47,501 nucleotides of DNA, taken from positions 1 through 47,501 of the IMG/VR virus record IMGVR_UViG_3300034682_000391; one strand, given 5' to 3'. This document shows, in pieces, positions 6,749 to 16,402 of the stretch. The notes beneath the pieces are model-generated. The model saw nothing but the letters and a program-made list of their open reading frames with translations, had not been told where the DNA came from and ran no database searches. Position 1 is the first letter of the stretch, and each line of letters starts with the position of its first letter. The position numbers and the translations under genes were made by a program. This DNA comes from a virus.

Positions 6749-9226
6749 TTATTGATAGATAGCGTCGCTGTATTCCGCGACTGTCAGAGATACCGTGTTA
6801 TCGGTGTTCGGCTTGATGCTGTTGACTGTCCATAGCTGACTGTCCAGCTCCTCCACTGTCGCGATGAGATAGCGCGACGGGAGCTGCACAGTGTCTCCGT
6901 TCCATATGTTGAGCTGAATGTTGGGCACTGCCGCGGTGAAGCCGTATTTCGTGTCGCTGCGGGCCGTCGCCGGATAGCGCAGAGTAGGATTACCAAGGCT
7001 GTCGGTCACCAGCACATACATCGAACCGGTAAACGTGATCGGCTCGCTGGTATCGAAGTTATTCCCGGCGCGGCCGGTGATGTAACCCTGCTGCTGGTTG
7101 CTGTCGTAGATGTCCGGCATCTGAATGACGCTTCCAACCTGGATAATGCCGTCCTCAAACACTTTGGCGTTCATCTTCACCCGGGAGTAGATAAGCCGTT
7201 TCGTTTCGCGCAAAGCGCGCTCCCGTGCCTGGTACTCGTTACGAAAACCGACGATCTCCAGTTTGTTCGGGTTCTCAGCTTCCTGCTCGACGATAGCGCC
7301 GTTAAGTACGCGGTAGTTGATGTACGTCTTGTTGTTCGTGGTTGGGTGAACGTATGACACCTGCACGCCGTCGTAGCCGCCAGGCAGCGTGGCTTCGTAC
7401 GTCATTTTGTACTCGTCCGTCTTCATGTTGGCCCGGTTGAATACGGCCGCCGGGTAATCAACTTTCTGATCACGGGTAAACGTCAGCACGCCGTCATCCC
7501 AGTACGCCACCACTGAAGCCGCATTGCAGATCGCCTGGACACGGTCTCCCAGCGAGTCATTCTCATCATCAAACGTGTAGTCGAAGTAACCCAGGCGCTC
7601 GTCAGGCAGGCTTTCGGCGATTGAGTACAGCCCGTACAAGTCAATGCTGCTTACCGGCTGCTCACCCATGATGAGCCAGGTATGCGCCACCGCATCAGCG
7701 AATGAGCGCGACGGACGCAGCGTGTAATCCACCGTCTGCGTGTCCAGGTCGTATGTGATGGTGTGGCGGGTCACCAGCGCGTTATATTTGCGCTCACGGC
7801 TGCCCAGGGCGTTCTCTGTCGCCCTCACCTTCACTCGTACCAGGGTGTCTGTCTGGTGAACGACATTCGTCCGGATGTTGATGCTGTGGATCTCTTCAAC
7901 CTTCAGAAGGCTGGCATCGCTGGAGTTATCTGTGCGCTGGAAGCTGACGGCGTATTTCCCGAAGCCGCCTGACGGCGTGATTTTGTCAGTGCGGTAGAAC
8001 ACCTCACTTGTGGAATCATGCGGAGTCGTCTGCCGGTATGTGAAAGTCTGCTGCGTACCAGGAACCTGGTTGTAGTCGTCGTCGATTTTCCAAATGACAA
8101 CCTTCCAGTTCGTCTCTTTCTTCCCGCCGAGGCTGGACTGCGTATGCAACCACAGCTGAGTGGATTCAACCGGGGAGAAGAACGGCCCCACAACCAGCGC
8201 CTCGTTATCGTTCAGGATGAACTTTGTGGTGTTGATCGTGGAATTCGCCGGAATGTCCTGCGGGCCTTCGAGCTGGTTCATCGTAAACGTGTACCAGCGC
8301 ACCGGGTTAACCACGGCACCGTCGTTCGTTTCAACGGCGGAGATCAGCGTACCGGAGAATGTCGCATCAGTAGTAACGTTGCCGGATGCGGTACTGTACG
8401 TCACGTTGATGGTGAAGGTAACCGCGTGCGGCAGAACCAGCCCCATGAAGTAATCGAACTCGGCCTGCTTCACGATTTTCATCGCTATCTGGCCGCCGGA
8501 GTACGTACCGCTGACCACGGTATTTGCCGTAGCAGTCTCGACGGGGAAATCACCCGCTTCGTTCTGGCCCGGCACTTCCTGCCCGTCGACATCATCGAAT
8601 CCGTAGCCTTCTACAATCTGCGGGATGACTTCACCAGGCTGGAAAAACTGGAATTCAGCCCCGGCCAGAGAGCCAAGGCTCGATTCTGAATAGCGCACGG
8701 ACTCGTAATCGTATTTGCCGATACCGATGCACATCCACTCAGTAACGTACTTCAGGCCGCCATCCGTAGACGTCTGGTGAACGTATTCGAAAACCGATTC
8801 CTGGATCAGGTCCGGAAACGAACGAATCTGGCCGTAAATGTCCGGCTTGGCCTTGTAAACGCGGGCTGTGTTTGTCTGACCGGTCAGGCTATTGTTAGGC
8901 GAGTCGACAGAATTTCCACCGGTGTTTGCGATGGCTGGTTTCGGTGCCAGGAACGAAAATACCTGACCAACCACTTTGAAGATCGGGCTGAGGATGTCGT
9001 CGACAATACCCTTCGGCTGGTCGAAAATCTGAACGTGGTCCAGCTCGCTCAGTTCAAACGCCAGCTCGTCATCGTCGCCCAGCTTTACGCCGTTGCGGAC
9101 GATCAGGAGATCGCGGTGAAAGGTAGCGTCATTGGCCGCCAGCCAGTCATAAAAAAGGGTGCCGTTTGGCACCCTGCAACGCAGCTTAGGCGTTCCTGGA
9201 AAGTTCGATATCTCAACCAGCGCCAT
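6749..9226 (-). CDS. Tail tip / host specificity protein (TipJ-like)
   Basis: An 825-aa protein starting at 9226 (MALVEISNFPGTPKLRCRV); the frame extends upstream but that part lies over the previous gene. It begins with a ubiquitin-like segment, then a hydrophobic stretch (DDILSPIFKVVGQVFSFLAP), then the long beta-rich body typical of lambda J/TipJ central tail tip proteins. J-type proteins close the tail tube and carry the receptor-binding end. It overlaps the NlpC/P60 gene by 14 bp, as in other tail tip clusters. With the tailspike gene next to it, receptor binding is probably shared. Confidence 0.85.
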   Translation of the reverse strand: MALVEISNFPGTPKLRCRVPNGTLFYDWLAANDATFHRDLLIVRNGVKLGDDDELAFELSELDHVQIFDQPKGIVDDILSPIFKVVGQVFSFLAPKPAIANTGGNSVDSPNNSLTGQTNTARVYKAKPDIYGQIRSFPDLIQESVFEYVHQTSTDGGLKYVTEWMCIGIGKYDYESVRYSESSLGSLAGAEFQFFQPGEVIPQIVEGYGFDDVDGQEVPGQNEAGDFPVETATANTVVSGTYSGGQIAMKIVKQAEFDYFMGLVLPHAVTFTINVTYSTASGNVTTDATFSGTLISAVETNDGAVVNPVRWYTFTMNQLEGPQDIPANSTINTTKFILNDNEALVVGPFFSPVESTQLWLHTQSSLGGKKETNWKVVIWKIDDDYNQVPGTQQTFTYRQTTPHDSTSEVFYRTDKITPSGGFGKYAVSFQRTDNSSDASLLKVEEIHSINIRTNVVHQTDTLVRVKVRATENALGSRERKYNALVTRHTITYDLDTQTVDYTLRPSRSFADAVAHTWLIMGEQPVSSIDLYGLYSIAESLPDERLGYFDYTFDDENDSLGDRVQAICNAASVVAYWDDGVLTFTRDQKVDYPAAVFNRANMKTDEYKMTYEATLPGGYDGVQVSYVHPTTNNKTYINYRVLNGAIVEQEAENPNKLEIVGFRNEYQARERALRETKRLIYSRVKMNAKVFEDGIIQVGSVIQMPDIYDSNQQQGYITGRAGNNFDTSEPITFTGSMYVLVTDSLGNPTLRYPATARSDTKYGFTAAVPNIQLNIWNGDTVQLPSRYLIATVEELDSQLWTVNSIKPNTDNTVSLTVAEYSDAIYQ

Positions 9227-9629
9227 ATTCGAAAAACTCCACTTTGGTGAATGCCCGCTGAATGACCAGCAACGAGTCCATGCGTACGCTTCCGTTCTCT
9301 CCGCGCGAGTGCAGCGCATGTCTGTTAAGCACCAGGCCAACGTGTGCCGGTTGCGCGCCGCGGTAGCCGACAAATATCCCGCCTTCGACCGGCTTATCTA
9401 CCTGGCGCCAGAAAACAACATCACCCTGATAGCAGGTGAAGAAGTCCTCACCGGCTTCGTAGTCCGGTGTCTGGTGCAGTTCAATTCCGAGAACGTGCCG
9501 GTAATACAATACGCACAAGCCCCAGCAGTCGACTTTCTCGAACGAACAGGCCCGGTTAGCCCACGGCACGCCGATCACCTTCCGAACAAAATCAGAGGTA
9601 CTGAAGTCCTGTGTATTCGACTGGATCAT
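9213..9629 (-). CDS. NlpC/P60-family tail tip hydrolase
   Basis: A 138-aa protein with the papain-like signature of the NlpC/P60 family: FEKVDCWGLC supplies the catalytic cysteine and AHVGLVLNRHAL supplies the histidine. These enzymes cleave murein peptide bonds. In lambda the equivalent domain is in K, next to J. Gene order here (M-like, L-like, K-like, J-like) agrees. It probably helps the tail pass peptidoglycan or assemble the tip. Confidence 0.8.
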   Translation of the reverse strand: MIQSNTQDFSTSDFVRKVIGVPWANRACSFEKVDCWGLCVLYYRHVLGIELHQTPDYEAGEDFFTCYQGDVVFWRQVDKPVEGGIFVGYRGAQPAHVGLVLNRHALHSRGENGSVRMDSLLVIQRAFTKVEFFEYGAG

Positions 9630-10062
9630 AAAGGCGACCGATATTGTTGTTCAGAGGGTTGGTGACAGAAAGGGTTACCGATGCGGCATCAGCGTCGATG
9701 TCCACCGTCTTGACGTAAAGCTGCCAGGACTTTATTGGCACCGACACGTCTCCGCTGTCGAAGATCTGCCGCGTGGCCGTGATAGCTGTCAGCCGGGCCG
9801 CGCCCTTCCACTGCTTCATCAGCGCTTTGATATCCGACGACAGCCGCCCAAGCTTCACCGTCGCGTCGATAACCGGAGTACCGCTCTGCTGGCTCTCTTC
9901 GATTTCAAAACGCGCGGGCGTGTACGTCTGGCCGCCTAGCGTCTTCGGGAAGAACTGCTTATCGACCAGGCGGACGTAGCCAAAGGATGGATGGTAGAAC
10001 GTAATGGTGTCGTACAGTCCGCGCGTCGGGCGCTGCTGCTTATACTCCCTGAAGCTCGGCAT
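9592..10062 (-). CDS. Tail tip protein (lambda L-position, DUF1833-like)
   Basis: A 156-aa beta-rich protein (ITFYHPSFGYVRLVDKQFFP, TYTPARFEIEESQ, VSVTNPLNNNIGRLYDPVEY). It occupies the position of the lambda L gene and resembles the DUF1833 group of phage tail proteins. It overlaps the NlpC/P60 gene by 38 bp and the upstream gene by one base. Assignment rests mainly on order and general pattern. Confidence 0.65.
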   Translation of the reverse strand: MPSFREYKQQRPTRGLYDTITFYHPSFGYVRLVDKQFFPKTLGGQTYTPARFEIEESQQSGTPVIDATVKLGRLSSDIKALMKQWKGAARLTAITATRQIFDSGDVSVPIKSWQLYVKTVDIDADAASVTLSVTNPLNNNIGRLYDPVEYTGLQYL

Positions 10063-10559
10063 TACGGCACCCTCGGTAAAGATTCCGGGTCGCGCCCGTC
10101 TGGATAACCCGTGACCACAATATCAAGCCACGAATCCCACGGCGGCGGCAACTCAACAATGATGTCGTCAAACTCGTCATCGGCATTGTACAGATGGTTT
10201 GCAATAACGGTCCCCGTCCAGGTCACCACCCCGCCGTCGATACTGGTTTGCACCGGCATCTGCGTGAAGTGAAGCTCCTGCAGTTGCAGGCCACTACCGC
10301 CCAGATTGATATTCATCCTGAACCAGTTAAGGCCACGGTTGAGGTAATTTGGGCTGCGTAGCCACTGCTGGAATGCTCGCTCCTCAGCCAGGGTGAAGAT
10401 CCATGTCAGTGACCAGGTTGCTTTCAGGTCGTCAGTAAGGTTCTGGAAGATAGCCGGGCCGACCGCTGGCTGATCGGTCTGGAACCCGGTATCGAGCGTC
10501 ATGTTTTTGCTGGCCTTCTGCGCCAGCGGCAGCCAGTCAGGATAGTCGATAATTGGCAT
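10062..10559 (-). CDS. Minor tail protein (lambda M-position)
   Basis: A 165-aa protein directly downstream of the tape measure gene, sharing one base at each end with its neighbours. The segments LTWIFTLAEERAFQQWLRSP and VVTWTGTVIANHLYN suit a beta-sandwich minor tail protein. By position it corresponds to lambda M, a tip component that caps the tape measure. No catalytic motif is seen. Confidence 0.65.
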   Translation of the reverse strand: MPIIDYPDWLPLAQKASKNMTLDTGFQTDQPAVGPAIFQNLTDDLKATWSLTWIFTLAEERAFQQWLRSPNYLNRGLNWFRMNINLGGSGLQLQELHFTQMPVQTSIDGGVVTWTGTVIANHLYNADDEFDDIIVELPPPWDSWLDIVVTGYPDGRDPESLPRVP

Positions 10560-13500
10560 CAGCCCTGCCCCCTTGGCGTGCGTTTAACGTTCATGTTGCT
10601 GGTAATGGCACTGCTTATGGGTCCGCCGTTGTTCAGGTCTGCAACGATGACATCAACGGTGATCCCACCGTTAGCATCGGTACCTGCCTGCGCATCAACT
10701 GACGATGAGGTGTAGTTCTGGATGTTGATTACCACCCCGCCGCCACCTCCTGCAGTCATGTCCTTGTTGCTGATCACCTTGCCGTTGTCGCCCGGTATCA
10801 TGTACTGCTTACCGGTACTGGCCTGGTAAATCTCCGGCATGCCGCCTTCACCGACCTGGTACATTCCACCGGCCGTTACCGGACCGCCGTTCTTACGTTT
10901 ACCGAGAAGGTTAGCGCCAATAACGCCTGCCACCGCGCCGAGACCGATCGCCGCAGCCGTACCCATCGAGGCTATTGAGGAAAGGATCGCCGCCGGGGTC
11001 CATGCTGCTGCTACCGTGCCAGCGGCCGCAACGCTTGTCGCAGTCTGAACACCAGTCGCTGCAGTCTGAACTGCCGTTACAGTCCCTATGGCCGATGTCT
11101 GGGCCGCAGACCCCATAATTGCCGACTTGACCCACTCAACCCCCATTTGCACGAAGGTATTAACCAGGCTGTTGAGGACAGTGCTACCAAGAGAGCGCAT
11201 TGCATCACTGGCCGTCATGCTGCCGGTGATAATTCCCGTTAATGCGTTGGAAGCATTTCCTGCCAGCGCGTCGATTGAAGCGGCCAGCGCTTCATTACCC
11301 GCGCTCTGGTTACGGAAAATCTCCCACTGTGCCGCTATGCGCGCCTGCTCGTACTCCCTGTCAGCACTAGCGCGAAGCATAAGAGCGTTCTGGTGAGTGA
11401 TAATTCCCTGCTGCTCATATGCCTGAATAAGCGCGAGTTTACGGGCATTTTCATTCGCCAGTTGCTGCACTGGGTCCACGCCGCCAGCAGCGTCCTGCTG
11501 CGGGCTTACGGCCTGATCGGCACGGATTTTCGCAAGGTTGGCCTGGTGGGTTGCTTCCAGCCTCTCAGATGTCTGATTGAACTGCTCCTGACTGATTTTC
11601 TTTGCATCCAGAGCGGTATTCAGAGCCTCAACATCCTGTTTGTAACTGGCGTTCTCACGCGCTTCGGGAAGCAGTTTCTCTGCTGCAGCCTGGGCTTTAA
11701 TGGCGTTGGCCGTGTCCCATTTTGTCGCAGCATACTTCCCAGCCAACTCAATATCTTTTTGAGTTGCCGCAGCCCCAAGAGATTGCTGGGCGGCAAGGAT
11801 AGCTTGCTCTCTACTGAGTTCATTTGTTGAACCAGCCGCCAACTCCGATTGTTGTTTCAGGTTAGCCAGCTTCTGTGCAACGGTCTCAGCGGATGAGGCT
11901 GATTTTTTCCCCTGCTGCTCACTTTCTTGCTGAGCTTTTTTCCTCGCTTCTTCGGCCTTTTGAAGGTCGTAGTTTTCTCCCGCAAGCTTTCCAGCTGATG
12001 AGATCTGATTCTTGTTATCAGTTACTTTGGCGGCTTGCATTTGAGCTTTAACAACGGCTCTTTGGCGCTCATCCTGAATTTTAAGAAGCTCGTTTTGCTC
12101 CTCAAGATTGAGGATAAGCTTATCTCCCTCTTTCGTGGCCGGAGAAATTTGCAGTGCTTTCGGATCAAAATTCTTCCCAGCCTGATTCGCCCGATTAATT
12201 TCATCTGCGGTGTTACCAAACGCTTTGGCTACCGCACCCTGAACTTGCTCGAGAGACCAGGATTTTTCGATGAGTTGATCATGAACGCCCATCGCCGTAA
12301 GCATGTTATTCGTGAGTGTGCGAGTCGCCTCTGACGCGGTTTCTTCTGTCCGGGATAATTTATCCTTTGCGGCCTCAAGATCTCGCGTCTTGCGAGCCAG
12401 TTCATCAGACACCTCAGCCTGTTGACGGGCAAAATCCGCACCTTGCCCCATAGATTCAGCAACTTCCTGCGCTGCCGGGGTAAAGTTCTGATATCTGTCT
12501 CTCAGCGAGTCAACTTCACTCTGCAGATCTGCTACAGCCTCTTTCTGAGCGCGTATAGAATTATTGGCATCTGCAATCGTGCCGCGCAGCTGGGTGTTAC
12601 TCATTGACGTCATTGACGCATTTAACTTATCCAGACCGTCAGCAAAGGCGATCGCCTCCTCTTTTGCCTGCTGGGCTTTCTGCCAGAAATAGAAGATCGC
12701 CCCGGCAGCAAGCATAGCCGCCCCCGCTGGACCACCTATAAGAGCAAGTGCTCCACGAGCCATTCCGATACCAATGGACGCAGCGCGGGCAGCCGTCGCT
12801 GCGCGGGCAGATGCCGCAGCCTGGGCAGTTTCAGCCTCAGCAAGGGCAAGAGATGCGGTAGTAGCCCGGGTTTTCGCGGCCACAAGAGCATCCATTGCCA
12901 GCATCTCTGCAGCGCTACCTTTTGCCACGTTATATTCAGCCTGTGCTAAGGCGAGTGACGAAAGTGCAGCCTCCTTATCAGCCAGAGCTTTGCGCTGAAC
13001 AGAATTAGCGGCTACCAGAGCAGCCTGCGCCGTCTGATTGTCGGCCACAACCTGCTGACGGGATGCTGCTATATCAGCGATTTTCGCTGAAGTGGCCATA
13101 GTCAGGGCGCCGACATATCTCGCGCCCATTACGCCAGCAACGATAGTCAAAGTAGTGCTGAGAACGTCCAGGTTTTCACTTAGAGAAATGACTGAGTCAC
13201 TGAATATTTTGACGCCAGTTTTTACAGTGGCATTCTCACCAAAGAATTTCGTGATGTTGTTGTTGGCAATTTCAAGAGACTGGCTGATCGTGGCTGTTGT
13301 TTTAGCGAATTCCTGTCCAATTTTATCGCCATGAGAGAGCAACCCGTTAACGATCACCTCGGTGGTTAACTTGCCCTCTGCAGCCATGTTTCTTAGCGCC
13401 CCAATACTGACATTCATGGAGTCAGCAAGCGCAATCATGAGCCGGTTTCCCTGCTCATTCACCGAGTTGAATTCATCACCTCTTAAAGCTCCAGATGCCA

Positions 13501-14041
13501 GCCCCTGAGCAAGCTGAATGATTGCGTTGCTCGCCTCCTCTGCTGTTGCTCCTGACACCACGAAACCCTGGTTAATAATGGTAGTCAGTCGTGTGATGTC
13601 CTCTACACTTACGCCGTAGCTCCTTGTTGAGCGTTCCAGTCGTGCATATAGCGTGGCGGTGGCATCAAGACCTGAACGAGTCTTTTGCGAGATGTCGAAA
13701 ACACGCTCAGTAACATCAGCCAGGGTCTCGAACGGCGGTACGGAATCCCTGACGGCATTTGCCAGTTTATTGCTGAGGTCCTGCCATGCCTGAGCATATG
13801 CGCCAACCTGCTGGACAGAAAGAGCGGCAATGAGCGCTTTAGCGACGCCAGTTAAGCTGGACATAGTGCCTTCGATCGAAGACAGAGATCGCTCAGTGCG
13901 GTTTAAGCCAGCCTCGAGACGCCCCATGCTACCGTTTAGCCCATTCAACGCGACATCAATATCCCGACGCCCCTGAAGGATCCCGGCGGTATCCATGTCA
14001 ACTTCATAAACAATCGTTCCAGCGCTGACAGTACCAGCCAT
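10559..14041 (-). CDS. Tape measure protein
   Basis: At 1160 aa this is the longest gene in the window. The N-terminal part carries the tape-measure domain typical of lambdoid siphoviruses (QTARSGLD-like region read here as SQKTRSGLDATATLYARLER, then SNAIIQLAQGLASGALRGDE). Long Ala/Gln/Glu-rich coiled coils fill about residues 320-800, including Ala-rich hydrophobic stretches. The C-terminal part is Ala/Gly-rich with predicted membrane-inserting segments (about 1000-1060). It sets tail length; at the usual 1.5 angstrom per residue this suggests a tail of roughly 170 nm. It is preceded by a hairpin terminator at 14061-14084. Confidence 0.93.
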   Translation of the reverse strand: MAGTVSAGTIVYEVDMDTAGILQGRRDIDVALNGLNGSMGRLEAGLNRTERSLSSIEGTMSSLTGVAKALIAALSVQQVGAYAQAWQDLSNKLANAVRDSVPPFETLADVTERVFDISQKTRSGLDATATLYARLERSTRSYGVSVEDITRLTTIINQGFVVSGATAEEASNAIIQLAQGLASGALRGDEFNSVNEQGNRLMIALADSMNVSIGALRNMAAEGKLTTEVIVNGLLSHGDKIGQEFAKTTATISQSLEIANNNITKFFGENATVKTGVKIFSDSVISLSENLDVLSTTLTIVAGVMGARYVGALTMATSAKIADIAASRQQVVADNQTAQAALVAANSVQRKALADKEAALSSLALAQAEYNVAKGSAAEMLAMDALVAAKTRATTASLALAEAETAQAAASARAATAARAASIGIGMARGALALIGGPAGAAMLAAGAIFYFWQKAQQAKEEAIAFADGLDKLNASMTSMSNTQLRGTIADANNSIRAQKEAVADLQSEVDSLRDRYQNFTPAAQEVAESMGQGADFARQQAEVSDELARKTRDLEAAKDKLSRTEETASEATRTLTNNMLTAMGVHDQLIEKSWSLEQVQGAVAKAFGNTADEINRANQAGKNFDPKALQISPATKEGDKLILNLEEQNELLKIQDERQRAVVKAQMQAAKVTDNKNQISSAGKLAGENYDLQKAEEARKKAQQESEQQGKKSASSAETVAQKLANLKQQSELAAGSTNELSREQAILAAQQSLGAAATQKDIELAGKYAATKWDTANAIKAQAAAEKLLPEARENASYKQDVEALNTALDAKKISQEQFNQTSERLEATHQANLAKIRADQAVSPQQDAAGGVDPVQQLANENARKLALIQAYEQQGIITHQNALMLRASADREYEQARIAAQWEIFRNQSAGNEALAASIDALAGNASNALTGIITGSMTASDAMRSLGSTVLNSLVNTFVQMGVEWVKSAIMGSAAQTSAIGTVTAVQTAATGVQTATSVAAAGTVAAAWTPAAILSSIASMGTAAAIGLGAVAGVIGANLLGKRKNGGPVTAGGMYQVGEGGMPEIYQASTGKQYMIPGDNGKVISNKDMTAGGGGGVVINIQNYTSSSVDAQAGTDANGGITVDVIVADLNNGGPISSAITSNMNVKRTPRGQG

Positions 14042-14060
14042 AATCTATTCTCCGGGCAAT

Positions 14061-14084
14061 AAAAAACCCCGCCGGAGCGAGGTT
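14061..14084 (-). terminator. Hairpin upstream of the tape measure gene
   Basis: Stem AACCCCGC/GCGAGGTT (one mismatch, loop CGGA) with a six-base T run on the minus strand, between the chaperone gene and the tape measure gene. Confidence 0.7.
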
Positions 14085-14099
14085 ACTGTAATGAATAGC

Positions 14100-14783
14100 T
14101 CACGCCGCCTGCTGAGCCATGGACATCCGCCTTGCTTTTTTGGCTAAATAATCCTCAGTTATTGAGTCATATTCTTCCCTGGTAAATCCTTTCTGGTCCG
14201 GGTATTTGGCGGCAATTAAATGCTGAAACTCAGTCATGGTAAGCTGTTCCGCCTCATCCCGACTCATACCAAAATGATTTCTGGCTGCGCTGATATACTC
14301 GAATGCATTAAATTCAGATGTCGTGCTGGTATTCTCATGGCGCTGTAGCTTTCTTATCCTGGCTTTCCCAATAATGCCGTGCGTTATTAGCGCTTGCGCA
14401 ATCACAACCATATCAAACTCATCCATTACCCCACGCCGGAGTTTGAATGGCTTTCCTTTGGTTTTGGCTATGCGTAGCTCACCAATCAACGGGGTGACGT
14501 CTGTGTCGCAACAGGATGAAAGCACCGTCATTGCAGCCATTATTGCTTTTTTCCCGTAACTGGTTGTTCTTATATGCTGAATGAGCCACTCAGGCACCAA
14601 TCCATAGGCATTGATGGCCGACCTTATAAGATCTGATACTTCATCATGATGAAGGTCATAGAAAGCAGTAACGATATCTTTTGGCTCGCCTATTCGAGTC
14701 ATATTGATAAACGATGGACGGAAAAAGTATTCCTTTTCGCCAGCAGCAATAAGGAATTCGCCAATTTCTTTTAATGGGATCAT
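14100..14783 (-). CDS. Putative tail assembly chaperone
   Basis: A 227-aa protein between the tail tube and tape measure genes, the place where siphoviruses encode their tail assembly chaperone (lambda G/GT). The C-terminal part (GMSRDEAEQLTMTEFQHLIAA, then ending RRMSMAQQAA) fits a helical chaperone. No separate second frame was found after it, so there may be a single product rather than a frameshift pair; I did not see an obvious slippery site. Assignment is by position and general look. Confidence 0.65.
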   Translation of the reverse strand: MIPLKEIGEFLIAAGEKEYFFRPSFINMTRIGEPKDIVTAFYDLHHDEVSDLIRSAINAYGLVPEWLIQHIRTTSYGKKAIMAAMTVLSSCCDTDVTPLIGELRIAKTKGKPFKLRRGVMDEFDMVVIAQALITHGIIGKARIRKLQRHENTSTTSEFNAFEYISAARNHFGMSRDEAEQLTMTEFQHLIAAKYPDQKGFTREEYDSITEDYLAKKARRMSMAQQAA

Positions 14784-14811
14784 GGGTCAATTCCGTTTAG
14801 CGGTCATTATC

Positions 14812-14831
14812 AAGGGCGGCACGCCGCCCTT
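14812..14831 (-). terminator. Intercistronic hairpin after the tail tube gene
   Basis: Perfect 8-bp stem AAGGGCGG/CCGCCCTT with loop CACG. The leftward T run is short, so it may slow polymerase or protect mRNA ends rather than terminate strongly. Confidence 0.5.
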
Positions 14832-14842
14832 TGGAATGTCCG

Positions 14843-15586
14843 TTAGGTAACGGTAACCGTATGCACGGCCACAAAGTTGCCGTCTTGGGTGTTGATGATG
14901 ATCTGTGCGCTGCCGGTGGCGACACGCGTCACGGTAACGGTGTTTCCTGAGGCAGTAGCCGTTGCTTTGGTCGCGTCGGTAGTCGCTACAGTGAAGTCTT
15001 TGTTGGTTGCGCCAGTTGGTGCGATGTTCACAGTGAAGGTGCTGGTACCGCCTGCTGTGCCGGTGCTGGTTGTAGGGGTTGCCGTCACGCCAGTCACAGC
15101 AACCGCAGTGATTTCGTTCACTTCGATGGTGCTCGCGTCACCGACTTTGAACTCGGTTGAGAATGTAACGATATCGTTGGTACCGCCGTCAGAGCTCAGC
15201 GCTGTGATGTTCATGTAGCCGATGAATTCGACCGGGCCATAGTCCATGCGCACCCAGATCCCAGGCTGGCGCTTGGCCTTCAGTTCATCAGCGAAATACT
15301 TGATGAATTTGCCGACACCGTACTGATCCAGCTTGTCCTTCTTGCGCACTTCGCCTTCAAAGCTCAGGGTGAAGTCACTGTTGGTTATGATGGTCTCGAC
15401 ATAGCCGCCGCCATCATCCGCATCAGAGGTAACCGAGTTCGGGTTGAAGTCGAAGCCCTTCGACGTACCAGCGGCCAGCGCCATCCACTCACCTTCGAGT
15501 GGTTTGACGTCCGGGCAGCCATCGGCGACTTCCAGCACGACCGCACCGCCGAACAGGCGCTCGTTCGAGTTCTGGCAATTAGCCAT
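14843..15586 (-). CDS. Major tail tube protein with C-terminal Ig-like domain
   Basis: A 247-aa protein starting at 15586 (MANCQNSNERLFGG) after AGAGGAG. Residues 1-160 carry the tail tube fold pattern with the acidic DADDGGGYVETIITN loop and FTLSFEGEVRKKD strand. After about residue 165 the composition changes to Thr/Val/Ala-rich repeats (AVTGVTATPTTSTGTAGG, then TKATATASGNTVTVT), as in a Big2-type immunoglobulin-like domain. Such domains decorate the outside of phage tails and may bind cell-surface sugars. It is flanked by hairpins on both sides, consistent with separate high expression. Confidence 0.85.
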   Translation of the reverse strand: MANCQNSNERLFGGAVVLEVADGCPDVKPLEGEWMALAAGTSKGFDFNPNSVTSDADDGGGYVETIITNSDFTLSFEGEVRKKDKLDQYGVGKFIKYFADELKAKRQPGIWVRMDYGPVEFIGYMNITALSSDGGTNDIVTFSTEFKVGDASTIEVNEITAVAVTGVTATPTTSTGTAGGTSTFTVNIAPTGATNKDFTVATTDATKATATASGNTVTVTRVATGSAQIIINTQDGNFVAVHTVTVT

Positions 15587-15610
15587 GTGAAACTCCTCTT
15601 TGACGTATAA

Positions 15611-15635
15611 AAAAGAAAACCCGCCGTAGCGGGTT
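15611..15635 (-). terminator. Hairpin upstream of the tail tube gene
   Basis: Stem AACCCGC/GCGGGTT with loop CGTA and an A/T-rich run on the minus strand side, in the gap between the tail terminator gene and the tail tube gene. Confidence 0.75.
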
Positions 15636-15651
15636 ATTTGGTTGGGAATGG

Positions 15652-16035
15652 CTAGTCGCCAAACGTGCATGCAAATTGCAATCGGAAGACTATTCGCCCT
15701 TCTTCTGTGAGCACCGGCGCGGGAATTGCGCCCATGTTCTGGATGTAGCCGACGCACTCGTCAGCCATGGGGTTGGCCTGGACGTAATCGACGATGCGTT
15801 GCACGGCGTTTAGCGCGTCCTTGCGCTTATCTTTCGCGCCGACGATGTCGACCAGGACGTGATACTCAGAGCCGAGGTCAGTACGGATATTCGAGCCGCC
15901 GTTTGGTCTGAACACCATTACCGCCTTCGTCAGGTCACCTGGGTCATCAAACATCAGCTGTTGCACCGTGAAACCTGTCGTTAGCCCGGCGTCGCCGAAC
16001 ATGTTTCTGACCCGCTCGTGCATCATTGGCGTCAT
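15652..16035 (-). CDS. Tail terminator protein
   Basis: A 127-aa protein (MTPMMHERVRNMFGDAGL) immediately upstream of the tail tube gene, the usual place for the tail terminator (lambda U position). The pattern of one helix followed by strands (DLGSEYHVLVDIVG, GRIVFRLQFACTFGD) matches this family. It would cap the tail tube when the tape measure length is reached. It overlaps the upstream gene by 4 bp. Confidence 0.7.
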   Translation of the reverse strand: MTPMMHERVRNMFGDAGLTTGFTVQQLMFDDPGDLTKAVMVFRPNGGSNIRTDLGSEYHVLVDIVGAKDKRKDALNAVQRIVDYVQANPMADECVGYIQNMGAIPAPVLTEEGRIVFRLQFACTFGD

Positions 16036-16400
16036 AGTGAAAGCTCCTTACGCACAACATCATCGATGGCAGAGCGCTCCTCTTCAAATCCAAGGGTGAG
16101 GAATTCTTTTTTAGCAGTTGATCGGCGGAATCTCTGTGGGTTCGCTGGGTCATGAACATAGACGGCATAGTTGGTCGAATAACCTACCCTGCCTGTGATT
16201 ACCGCTCCGTCAGTTACGATTTCGCGAAACTGGCTATTTAAAAGTGCTGAGGTATCGATCGGCGTGTAAAGTGCCGCTCTAGCCGCCCCAAGAATCATCG
16301 CAGACTGGAGAGCTCGAATGATTTTCCTACCCTGAATATCATTCAGAATTCGGTCAATATTGCGCTCAACACGTGCCGCGCCGCGCACCTTGATGCCCAT
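16032..16400 (-). CDS. HK97 gp10-like tail completion protein
   Basis: A 122-aa basic protein starting MGIKVRGAARVERNIDRIL. The segment IRALQSAMILGAARAALYTP followed by ...STNYAVYVHDPANPQRFRR is typical of the HK97 gp10/neck-type proteins that join head and tail. It overlaps the tail terminator gene by 4 bp, keeping the usual neck-gene order. Confidence 0.75.
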   Translation of the reverse strand: MGIKVRGAARVERNIDRILNDIQGRKIIRALQSAMILGAARAALYTPIDTSALLNSQFREIVTDGAVITGRVGYSTNYAVYVHDPANPQRFRRSTAKKEFLTLGFEEERSAIDDVVRKELSL

Positions 16401-16402
16401 GG

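Noticed and set aside
8018-8689. 223-aa plus-strand frame inside the tip protein gene
   Set aside because: Antisense to a clear late gene, with no ribosome binding site or family resemblance.
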